Source of the DNA: Paratrimastix pyriformis
Lineage: Eukaryota > Preaxostyla > Paratrimastigidae
Length of the DNA: 64,000 bases
Assembly: GCA_027972325.1 (NCBI GenBank)
Contig: JAPMOS010000037.1
Location: 1-64,000, forward strand
Direction of reading: 5' to 3'
A program made the translations under genes and the position numbers. This document shows, one piece after another, positions 31,373 through 41,775 of this stretch (positions are counted from its first letter, which is position 1; each line of letters begins with the position of its first letter). Under the pieces are notes generated by a model. It worked only from the letters and a program-made list of their open reading frames with translations, ran no database searches and had not been told where the DNA came from.

Positions 31373-32395
31373 CTACTGGGAGCGGGCCAGGTACCGGCCC
31401 AGCAACATCAGCGGCCAGGTCTGGGCGTACACTAGAAGTGGGAAGGGGGGAAGGGGGAAGGGAGAAGGGCAAGGGGAAGGGAAGGGGGCCGGAAAGCAAT
31501 GGGTCGGTGGATGTGCGAGTGTCCAACGTGAGGTGTGGCGTGGTTATGGCTGTGTGGCTGTGTGGTGCGTGTAGCTGTGAGGCGGCGTGAGGGGCAGGTG
31601 CCGGACCGGGGTACTGCATGTAGATGATGCCCGGATGCCCCGTGCCCACCGCCGAGCGGTCGTTGAAGCCGCCCTGGGCGCGGAAGTCGGCCACCAGGTA
31701 GCCCACGCCCCGCTCGATGGCTGCCGCGAGGGGACCGTGCACATCGGCCGGCAGGGCCGCGTCATCGCGCAGCTCGAGCAGACCCAGCAGCGCCCAGGCC
31801 GTCTGGCTGACGGTGCTCAGCCTGGTGGGGATGAGGCAGCCGGCGTCAGTGAGGAGACCGAGGCAACCGCCATGCAAAGAAACTCACAGACACGCACAGA
31901 CACAGACACAGACACAGACACAGACACAGACACAGACACAGACACAGACACAGACACAGACACGCACGTCACGCGGACACAGACACACAGGTCATGGTGA
32001 CGATGATCTTCGAGCCTGTTGAATCGACAGGTGTGCGGGCGGTGCGACCGGGGGCAAGACGAGGAAGCCGACGATGCACAGGCAGGGCAGGCGATGCCCA
32101 CCACACGGGCACAGAGGCGCACGTCCAACAACCGACGCGCACGGGGCATTCAAAAGCGGGAGGAAGGGCCGTTCAGGCCATCATCAAGCGGGCGAAGACA
32201 GGTCGCAGCAGACCCCTTGCCGGCCCGTGCGGGGTCCTTGTACGAGTAGGAGGTCTCGCCCCAGCCCCCATCGTGGTTCTGCACGTCCAGCAGCCACTGG
32301 GCGGCCCGCAGGCAGGCCGGATCGGCGCTGGGCACCTCGGCCTTGCGGAGGCCCACCAGGGCCGCCCCCGTGCCGTACACGTAACCAATGCCCCT

Positions 32396-32426
<31 letters not shown>

Positions 32427-35400
32427 TGAGGACGCGCCAGCAGGTGGCAAATCGTGAGCATACCACACCCTTGGCGTGGGGTGGGGTGGGGTGGGGTGGA
32501 GGGGGTGATGGCGGGGGCGGGCGGCCGAGACCAGCCGCATGGGGGGGGGGGGGGGGGGGGGGGGGGGGGTGAAGCAGACCAGCGGCCGGGGTACATGCCG
32601 TTCTTCTGCTGCTGGGTGCGCAGGTAGGCGACGGCCCGCTGGACGGACTTGCTGTTGGCGGCCGTCTGGCCAACCGAGGCGAAGGCCTGCAGCAGGGGAG
32701 GCGGGCGGGCGGTTGGCGAGGAGATGGGATGGGGATGGGGATGGGGATTGGCAGGAGGCAACACGAGAAAATGGCCACACGGGGAGCCACAGGGCGGCGG
32801 AGGCGGAGGCGGCGCACGGTGGGTTGGGTGGGTCTGAGGGTGGGTGGGATGGGGGTGGGTTTGGAAGGGGCTGGGAGTGGGGGCCGGGGCTGGGCCGACC
32901 TCCATGATGTGGGCCGTGACGTCGACCGTGGACGGGTCGAACAGCTCGGCGCTGTCGGCGAACTGGGCGGCGACCTCCTTGACCAGCCACCAGCCCTGCC
33001 GGTTGCGGTTGAAGGCGCCCCAGCCCCCGTCGTCGTTCTGCATGGCCTGCAGCCACCCCAGCAGGCCCTGGCGCAGGGGGCCAGCGGCTGCGCCCCAGTC
33101 GCGTTGGCGGCGAGCAGCCTGGGCGGGCGGGCGGGCGGGCGGGCGGGCGGGCGGGCGGGCGGGCGGGCGGGCGGGCGGGGCGGGGCGGGGCGGGGCGGGG
33201 CGGGGCGGGGCGGGGCGGGGCGGGGCGGGGCGGGGCGGGGCGGGGCGGGACGGGACGGGATGTGAGCGACGAGCCCGCGTTGAGGCGAAGCGGACGCCAA
33301 TGGGATGGGATGGCCATGACTTGCGCCGACAGGTACCGCCCAACGCAGTCCCCAACGGCCGCGAATCCATCCATCCAATCCAATCCGGCCCAACCCAACC
33401 TCAACCCCAACCCCAACCCAGCCAGGCGTACGGACCGGGAGTAGAGGATGGCCACCTCGGCCGTGTCGTCGACGTCGGGCGCGTACTCGAAGTCGAGCCC
33501 GTACGGGATGCCCAGCAGCCCTCGTTGGCGCCGCTCATGGGGCCCTTCAGCGTCACAAGCTGCGGGCGGGCGGGCGGGCGGGCGGGCGGGCGGGCGGGCG
33601 GGCGGGCGGGCGGGCGGGCGGGCGGGCGGGCGGGCGGGCGGGCGGGCGGGCGGGCGGGCGGGCGGGCGGGCGGGCGGGCGGGCGGGCGGGCGGGCGGGCG
33701 GGCGAGCCAAAATGAGGTCTGGGCCTGGCCGATCGATATGGTTGGTGATGCGCTGGGAGACCTGGAGGCGAGGTAGTTGGCGGTGGGCAGGACGCGGTTC
33801 GGGTCGGCGGCCACGTCCATCAGCGCGAGCCCGGCCAGCATGCTGTCCCAGTAGTCGCCATAGTCAAGCACGCCCTGCTCATCCAGAACATCAGGGGGCC
33901 GAGGGCCAGGAGAAGGCAGGGGAGGGCGGCCAGGGGAGGGCAGGGGAGCGGAAAATGATGAGCATCCAGACGGTCGATGGTCAGGGTGCAGGGTGGGGTT
34001 GGGATGCGGGATGCGGGGTGGTTCGGGTGTTGGGGGTCGGACCAGGTAGGCGGAGGGGCCGCTCTTGAGGTAGAGGCCCTCGATGAAGGGGAAGGCCCCG
34101 CGGGTGGCCGCCTCGATGCGGGCCGCGTAGGAGGCATCCCGGTGGGCAAAGTCCTGCCGGCGGGGAGGTCAGGGAAGCGGGGAGGTCAGGGAAGACAGGG
34201 CACGGGGCGGCCATCCATGAGGCGAGCGGTTTGCCGTGGGCGACAACCGGCTTGGGATTTTGTGCGTCGTTCGGATGGTCTTGTGATGGCCGGACTCCGA
34301 TCATGCTCAGGGGGGCTGGTCGACGGCCTTCGATGCCTTCGATGGCGGGACGCCGATCAGGGCGAGGCGCCATACACGATGTCCACTGGTTGGCGGTCTT
34401 CGATGCTTTCGACGGTCCGATGGATGGCGGACGGGAGGGGGAGGCGGCGGCAGACCTGCAGGCAGACGACGGTGAACAGGGTCGAGACGGTGTAGGCCCC
34501 GAAGGAGCCAGCGGGCCGCTGCACCTTGAACATCCGATCGACCAGGGCCTGCAGCTCCTTGGTGGAGACGTCCTTCAGGTTGCCGTCGTACAGGGCGTTC
34601 TCGTAGTAGTTCTGCCGGGCACGGGGCAGCCGCACGTTGAAGCGGGTTTTCTGGGGGGGACGATGATGATGATGTTGATGATGACGCAGATTGGTGCTTG
34701 ACGACGAGCGAAGGTGGTTGAGAAGTGGCGAGACGAGCAGGCCGGACGGACGGGGGTCGGGGGCAGGACGCCATTGGCGTCGATCTTGGCGCTGAGCAGC
34801 AGCTCGTGCAGCAGGAAGCGCTCCGGCATGGGACGCACCAGCCGGGTGGCCCGCAGGTAGGCCATGGGCAGCAGGTGCGGGTACACCCACTGCGAGACGC
34901 GGTCCTGCATAAAAAAATCATGGCGGGTGAGTGTATATCGCCGGGGGTGGAAGCCACCCGAACCGACCTGGACGTCGACAATGTCCCCGATCCAGTCGGG
35001 CTGGAAGACGAACAACGGCACGTAACTGACGGTCTCCCAGGCCACGTTCCCGAAGAGCGCCAGCCAGAAGCGGGTCATGGTGGTGGCCTTCAGCAGGCCG
35101 CCCTTCGCCAGGATGTATGACCGGGCGGCAGTCAGGCGGGCGTGGGTGATGGGGTAGCCCATTGCCTTCAGAGCCCTGGGTAGAAGAAAATTGCGTCAAG
35201 CGTTCGGCCCTTCCCAAAAAAACTTGGTGGCGTGCAAACCAGTAATTGAAGATGGTGGTGTCAACCTCGCCAGTGGGAAGATTGAGATCGGTGACGGCCT
35301 GCCAACTCCCATCGGCCAGTTGCTGATCGAAGAGCACCTCAGCGAGGCGGCTTTCGTTCAACTCCGTTTGGAACCACTGGGAGGCGTTCAGCCACTGCAG

Positions 35401-35646
35401 CATGATATAGTACCTAAGCGAAATAGATAATCATGAAACGAGGGGCGCTCGATCGGACTGGGAAATATAGTTGGAGCCCAAGTACGGTGGGTAAGAGTAG
35501 CTGTCATCGGCGCGTTTATGGGCCAACAGGGTTGCGGTCGCCTGATTGACGACATCGATAATTTCATCGCGGGGAACAGTTGTGGCCACAACATTTAATG
35601 CCAGGCACAGAGACAGAAAAGCGAAAACTGGGAAGCCGTGGCGCAT
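31373..35646 (-). CDS. Squalene-hopene / squalene-tetrahymanol-type cyclase
   Basis: These enzymes cyclise squalene without oxygen to hopanoids or tetrahymanol, which replace sterols in some anaerobic protists. The acid motif is DVDDTA (33459-33476), the squalene-cyclase type, whereas oxidosqualene cyclases have xxDCTA. QW-type repeats are seen: LLGWLQAMQNDDGGWGAFN, WLLDVQNHDGGWGETSYSY and FRAQGGFNDRSAVGTG. Also seen are DVTAHIMEV, GYVYGTGAALVGL, SQTAWALLGLLEL and the C-terminus VYAQTWPLMLLGRYLARSQ ending at 31373. The start is ATG at 35646, and MRHGFPVFAFLSLCLALNVV looks like a signal peptide. Introns at 35414-35458 (45 nt, GTCCGA) and 35176-35239 (64 nt) restore NYISQYYIMLQWL and TTIFNYWALKAMG. 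At least ten introns, several packed with GGGC or G runs. Confidence 0.88.
31893..31972. repeat. (ACAGAC)n hexamer repeat in cyclase intron
   Basis: About thirteen copies of a CAGACA hexamer lie in the intron upstream, in gene sense, of the exon with SQTAWALLGLLEL. Confidence 0.95.
32397..32425. repeat. G run of about 27 (sense C) in cyclase intron
   Basis: A long G homopolymer lies on the plus strand next to the exon beginning GIGYVYGTG. Confidence 0.9.
32540..32570. repeat. G run of about 30 (sense C) in cyclase intron
   Basis: A second long G homopolymer lies in the same cyclase intron, 110 bases from the first, with a GGGGT pentamer repeat between them. Confidence 0.9.
33121..33255. repeat. 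(GGGC)n then (GGGGC)n in cyclase intron
   Basis: About fourteen GGGC tetramers switch to about fifteen GGGGC pentamers. Runs of three or four G at this spacing can form G-quadruplexes on the plus strand; the transcript carries the C-rich complement. Confidence 0.95.
33558..33703. repeat. (GGGC)n, about 36 copies, in cyclase intron
   Basis: A near-perfect GGGC tetramer array separates the exon with PNRVLPTANYLAS from the exon carrying the DVDDTA motif. Confidence 0.95.
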
Positions 35647-35759
35647 AACTGAAGGCGCCGCTGCCGAAGATGAACGGTGAGTGTAGCGGGAGGGAATTGA
35701 GACTCTTTTGACAGCACGATCTGATGAGATTCGGCGCCTTCGTCCGCGGCGGTTTAAGA

Positions 35760-38700
35760 TTATCTCATCTCACGCATAAACAAGTCTTCGTCAATGTCCT
35801 CACCCGGGCCCGGGCCGATGCCTCCGAAAGAGGGGACTGTGGCAGATGGCCCCATTTCCAATGCCGGTGCCGCTCGAAGTTCCGGTAAGATCAGGGGGAT
35901 ACCGCTCTGTGCGCCACGCGCCCATTCGGTCAGTAGCGGGAACGGGTCCGGGTTGGGTCGCCCGGCCATCTGCAGCCTTGTGAGAACCGGGTCGAGGAAA
36001 CTCTCCCCCCCGGCGGCATGCGCAAGAAGGATGGCTTCCAGGATTGCGCTTCCTAAGCGGAGAGGCGTCGGGGGCGGGCCGGCGGTGGGGTCGGTTGGGC
36101 TGGTCAGGGCCAGCCGAGCCGCGGTGGCGTAGAAAACCGGGTTTTGCAACCCGAGGATGCTGCCGGGGTGAGGGAGGTGACGTGAGGCGGCGGAAGACCC
36201 GAAGGCACGGCAGACCTCTGTGCCCACACCATGGGATCCAGGGTCCCCCCGCTGCCCGACGCGATCCAGTGCAAGAGCCTTTGAATGATCTCCCTAGGGG
36301 CACAGGCACCCCGGGCAGGGGAAAGGTCGAGTGGGTGAGTGGGTCGCAACGGTGCGACGTCGGCCATGGTGGGGTGGGGTGTGCGTGGTGACAGACTTGG
36401 CGTCGGAAGCCGGGGGGAGCAGGGCCGCGTACTCTTCGAGGATGGACCGCGTCTGCGCGGTTGCAGTGGAGGGGAGGATGAGGGAACGCGCCGTGAACGG
36501 GAGGCTGAGGGAGGGACAGGCGGTCCCAGACAGACCGCCTCCACGTCGTAGCAGACGAGCCCCACCACACCCCCGCCCCCTCCGGCCGCCGGCCGGGCCA
36601 CGGGGCTGGGCGGGGATGGCGGCTCGCCAGGAGGCGTGGGCGTCCGCGGCCGTGGTGTCGCCTCAAAGGCCCGCCGCAGGGCGGCCCCGAGGGCCCCGCC
36701 GTCCAGCCGCCTCATGCGTTCCTGGGAGTGGGGCCCCGGCCGGCACACGCACTCGGACGCCGGTCGGACGCCGGAGGGAGGGAGGGGAGGGCGGGAGGGG
36801 AGGGAGGGAGGGAGGGGAGGGGAGGAGGGGGGGAGGGAGGGGGAGGGAGGGAGGAGGGGGGGAGGGAGGGAGGGAGGGGAGGAGGAGGGAGGAGGAGGGG
36901 GAGGGGGGTGCTGAGGGCTGCGTGGTGGAGTGGATCAGGTGTGTGTGTGTGTCTGTGGGGGTGTGGTGAGGTGGTGGTGGTGGTGGTCTGCAGACCCCGA
37001 GGTCGAGGTGGGCCCACGCCTGCGCCAGCCGGGTGGCCGCGACGAGGCGCCCGCGACGGTGGCGCTGGGGACGCCCCCGGGCATGCCCGCACCCAGGGGG
37101 CCGGCGGGTGGGCGGCAGCGGCAGTGGGAGGAAAATCTCGCTCAGACACTGCCAGAGGACACAAGGGGGGGAGGAGGAGAGGAGGGAGGAGGGAGGAGGG
37201 AGGAGGGAGGAGGGAGGAGGGGAGAAGGGGAGAAGGGGAGGAAGGGTGTGCAATCGAGGGTCGAGTGAGAAGCGCGCAGAGGGCGCGGGAGGTCGCCCCT
37301 CCATGTGGTTCGCCCGTGAAGCACAGCCAGCCTACCTTCCCACTCCTGGCGCCCATGCCGAGGAAGGGACGACAGCGGCGAGGGACCTTGGCCGCCCACC
37401 GTCCCTCCCATGATCGGGCACGGCGTGACGAGGGAGGGGGCAGCAGGCGGAGGGACCTTGACTGCCCATCCGTCCTGCTGGCAGATGGCGCACCGGCCCA
37501 GGGCGACCCCGGCCATGGCGCCCACCCGGATGCCCGCCGCCATGGCCACCTCCATCCCGCCCGCCCCCAGGCCGCCCTCCCGCATGGCCCGGTGCAGCTC
37601 GCGGGCCCCGGGCCGCATCAGGCGCACATCGGCCGGTTCCCCCGGGCTTGCGGGCGGGCCGGCCGCCGTCGTGGGCTGGGGGGGTAGTGGAGGCGGCGGG
37701 AGCTGGGCGGGGCCGCTGCGCTGGGAGCTGAAGACCAGCAGGCCCGAGAGGGCGGCCATGCTCGACCGGGTCGGCGTCCCGGGCCGACCGCCGTGGGGTG
37801 AGGGCGGCGGGGCGGGCGGGGATGATTCGGGAGGCGAGGTGGTCGGGGCCGTGGCGGCCGGGTGCGGGGCGGGGGTTGCATGCGGCTGGGGCGGCTGCTT
37901 CTTGAAGCGGAGCCGACCGAGCAGCCCGCTGCCTGCGCTTGTCCCCGTGCCCGCGCCTGTGTTTGTACCTGCCCCCCCTGGGCCTGCCCCTGCGCTGGCA
38001 GCAAGAACCCCCGCGCCCAGTCCCTGCACCGTCCCACCGCCGTCAATGCCGCCGGGGCCCAGTGGCGACGGTGGCGGCGGCGAGGTCTGCCCATCGGCAG
38101 CATGCGGCAGCAGCAGGGATGCAGGTGGTGCAGGTGCAAGTGCGGGTGCGGGGACGGGCGGGGGCGGGGGTGTAGCGGCCGGGTCGAGGGGGCGCTGGTG
38201 CTGGTGGTGGTGCAGGGCGGCCAGGCGGAGCGGGCATGACGCGTGCACGATGGGCGTCCCGAGCGGGCCCGGCGGGTTCCCGGGTGCGGACGTGGTGGCC
38301 ATAGGAGGCGCGGCGGTGGGGACGGGTGGGGTGGCGGTGGGTGGCGGTGTGGTGGCAGTGAGTGGGGGTGGTGGCGACGCGGCGGGCGGCGGCGGGCCGG
38401 GGGTGTGGCCGCGCATGCGGAAGCGGGACCCGATCTGGATGCCGCCCGTGTGCGGCGGCTGCTGTGAGGGCGGGGGCGGGGGCGGGGCGCCGTCGCGGGT
38501 GGCTCACTGGTGGGCGAGGGTGGGGCCGGTGGGGCCAATGGGGGCGGCGCGGGTGCGTGGGTTCGGTGCCCGTCGAGGCGGATCGGCGCATGAGGGGCAG
38601 GTCCGCGGGCGGAGGCGAGGGGCACGTGGTCAGGGGCGTCAGCCGGAAGCGGGTGGGCGAGTGGGCGGCAGCAGCCCGAGACGGCGGGGCGGAGGCGGGC

Positions 38701-38767
38701 GGTGGCGGTGGCGGTGGCGGTGGCGGTGGCGGTGGCGGTGGCGGTGGCGGTGGCGGTGGCGGTGGCG

Positions 38768-38798
<31 letters not shown>

Positions 38799-39949
38799 TG
38801 GCGGTGGCGGTGGCGGCTGGTGGTCGGCAGGGCTCGACGAGAGCGGGAAGACGCTCTCGGCCGTGGGCGAGTGGCTCGAGGGGGCTGCGGACTGGGTGGC
38901 CCATGCCGAAGCCGCTGCGGGCCCGGGAGGGGGCGGCGTGCCGCCGAGGGCTGAGGGGGCCGGGAGCGAGGCGGCGAGGTCGGAGGCGGGCTGGCGCTGC
39001 GGGAGGCGGCCACGCCGGGGGTGGTGGGTCCGTGGCAAGGAGAGGGGCGGGTGGGGGCGGGGTGAGGGTCAGCTGTGCCTCGGCTGTTGATGGGTGGGCT
39101 GTGTTGCCTGTGCTGCTGTCTGTGCCGCCTCTCACTGCTGCCTGTCCTGATCTGTCTGCCTTGGTCTGTCCCGTCTGTCCCGTCTGTCCCGTCTGTCCCG
39201 TCTGTCCCGTCTGTCCCGTCTGTCCCGTCTGTCTGTAAGTGCAGACCAGGGCAGCGGGCTGGACGGCGGCCGATCCAGCCGTGGCAGCGACCTGCTGCTC
39301 CTGTTGCTGGCTGGGCACTGGCGCGGCGAGTGGAGGGGCGGGTGCGTGGGCGGGGACTGGGCCAGGGGCGGCGCGGATGACGGCTGCCGAGCGGATGAGC
39401 ATCGACCGGAGGCCCGCCAGCCCCCGCCCAGGGGTGGCCATCGCCCCCGCCCCCACCTGCTGGGCGGGCGGTGGGGCCTCGGGGGTGGCGGCCGCGCTGA
39501 GTGCGGGGGGCGGGAGCGGGGGCGAGGCGGCCCGCGGGGGGTGGGCTGGATGGCGCAGGGGCCAGGGCCACCGGATGTGCTGCTGGTGGGGGCGAGGAGG
39601 GCGGGCTGGCGGCCTGGGCGGGTTGGGTCGTCTCGGGGGGTGGGAGCGGCGGCGATGGGGGTGGCGGCGGGGACGCCGGCTGCGGGGGCTGATGGGCGAC
39701 GGACGCGGGCCGGGTGGGCCGCAGCAGGAGGAGCCGGGCCCCTCCGCCTCCGTGGCTCTCCGCTGGGGGGGCCGGGGGTGCGCCCGCCAGCCGCAGCAGC
39801 CTGGTGCCGGGGGCGGCCGGGTCGGGCGAGGCCGACGAGCCCAGCGAGAGGGAGGGCGACCCGGCCGTGGCGGCTGGCGGGGGGGCCTCGGAGAGGGGGC
39901 GAGGCAAAGGCAGAGGCAGAGGCAGAGGCAGAGGGCGGCGGGGTGGCCG
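35760..39949 (-). CDS. Pro/Ala-rich region ending in a helical C-terminal segment; separate gene or helicase extension
   Basis: I cannot decide whether this is the C-terminus of the FANCJ-like helicase or a separate gene. The upstream half (about 39900-37700) is Pro/Ala/Ser-rich and changes frame at repeats. The downstream half has exons with VRLMRPGARELHRAMREGG, GRCAICQQDGWAVK (about 37500-37455), RLVAATRLAQAWAHLDLG (about 37055-37005), RRLDGGALGAALRRAFEATP (about 36715-36655), SILEEYAALLPPASDA (about 36440-36395), EIIQRLLHWIASGSGGTLDP (about 36290-36230) and GLQNPVFYATAARLAL (about 36160-36110), ending DEDLFMREMR at 35760. Several introns start GTCTGY. No family is recognised, and no clear start codon or promoter separates it from the helicase. 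Confidence 0.4.
36770..36912. repeat. GGGA/GGA-type purine repeat, intronic
   Basis: A long purine run on the plus strand reads as a pyrimidine run on the gene's sense strand. A similar GGAGGGA repeat lies at 37168-37245. Confidence 0.85.
38698..38817. repeat. (GGTGGC)n, about 19 copies
   Basis: The hexamer can be read as Ala-Thr, Pro-Pro or His-Arg repeats in the three minus-strand frames. The flanking frame that looks coding (SPADHQPPPPP on one side, AAAHSPTRFRLTP on the other) gives poly-Pro. Confidence 0.9.
39158..39237. repeat. (TGTCCCGTC)n nonamer, about 8 copies
   Basis: A near-perfect 9-bp array. It is a multiple of three, so it keeps the frame if translated (GTD repeats on the minus strand), but I cannot tell whether it is exonic. 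Confidence 0.9.
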
Positions 39950-40466
39950 AGAGGGGCTGCGGGGCGGGCGGGTTGGCCCGGAGCCGGGCGAAGAAGGCCT
40001 CCAGGGAGGGCACCGCCTCGGCCACCGAGGGGTAGTTGGCCACAAGGGGGCGGGCCCACTTGGAGAGGCGCTCCCGGATGGAGGGCTGCTGGAAGCGCTC
40101 GTCTGGAGGGGAAGGGGGATGGGGAAGGGATGGGGTGAAGGAATGGGATGAGAAGGGACGGCTGGAAGCGCTCTCGTCTGGGGGAGAGCAGAGGGTGATG
40201 GGTGTGGTTGGTGTGTTTGATGAGGATGGGGGGGAGGCGGCGGACCGAGGAGGGCGATGGCCCCGTAGTCGTACCGGTGGCGGATGCAGCGACCTGCGCG
40301 GCACCCCGGCCCCATCATCATCCCAAGAGCGCAGGGTCAAACCGCGTCCCCAGGTCAGCGATAAGGATCGCATTCATGCCGTCTGCTTGCTTGGATGAAG
40401 ACGGTGAGATGGCGGTGACGGGTGGTGGCGATGAGTAGCGGTGGGTGGTGGCGGCGGGTGGTGGTG

Positions 40467-40545
<79 letters not shown>

Positions 40546-41694
40546 TGTGGTTGGATGATGATGATGGCGATGATGATGATGATGGCGATGATGATGATGG
40601 GGATGGCGATGACGGATGAGGAGCCCTGGGGAGGGCAGACCGGGGGCCGCCGGGGGCGGAGGGAGGGGCGGCCAGGATGGGCTTGTGGAGGAGCCGGTCG
40701 TTGTACTGCCGCTTCAGCTCAACCTCCACGCTCTTCCTGGGGGAGGGAGGTGGAGGGAAGGAGGTGGATAAGATGAGGCGGATGGTACGCAATGCACAAG
40801 CAACCAAAAGGCGAGCCGGCTGTGGGCTGTGGGCTGTGGGCTGTGGGCTGTGGGCTGTGGGCTGTGGGCTGTGGGCTGTGGGCTGTGGGGCTGGAAGGCG
40901 CGGGGGCTGGAAGGCGCGGGGGCTGGAAGGCACGGGGGCTGGAAGGCACGGGGGCGGACAAGTTTTGGTCCAGTGGGCGGTGGGTGGGCGGGAATTGGAC
41001 GGGATGGGAGGGAGGGGAGAGGGGAGGGACAGACAGGTTTGGGTAGGGGATCCCGACAACCACCACGCCCCGGGCGTACTCGTCCGCGAAGTCGATGCCC
41101 TCAGAGACCTGCAGGCAGGGGCAGGGGGCATGTGAGTGTGGATGCGGATGCGGATGCGACTGTGGATGTGCAGGGGCAGGGGCAGGGCAGGGGCAGGGGC
41201 AGGGGCAGGGGCAGGGGCAGGGGCAGGGGCAGGGGCAGGGGCAGGGGCAGGGGCAGGGGCAGGGGCAGGGGCAGGGGCAGGGGCAGGGGCAGAGGGAGGC
41301 GAGGTGTTGGGCGGTGACGCCTGTGCGGACCTTCCCCCGACAGACGGCGAACAGGAGGGCCCCGCCAGCAGCGTTTCCCTCCCCGTCATCATCCCCTCCG
41401 GCCCCGGCCCCGTAGCGGCGGCCCCCTCCGCGACCTGCCCGGCCCCCGCGGCCCCTCTTGGGGGCTGCCGCTGCGAGGTGGCCTGCGGGGGGCCGCTTGG
41501 GGTGGGCCGCCGGGTGGTGGGTGGCCCCCATGGCCCCGTCCTCGAGCGAGGTGGCCGGGCCATCGTCGGGCGGCTCTTCGAGACCCGGGTCGTCTGCGAC
41601 CCACCCCCGGGGTGAGGGAGGGGGCCACACGGGAGGTGCAGATGGTCAGAGAAGGGGGAAGAGGGCCATGCCAGGTGGTGGTTGTGGTAGTGGC

Positions 41695-41775
<81 letters not shown>

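Noticed and set aside
33520-33540. Possible frame break in the cyclase just before GLLGIPYGLDFEY
   Set aside because: The exon is open in the frame that gives GLLGIPYG all the way to its acceptor, so no indel is required.
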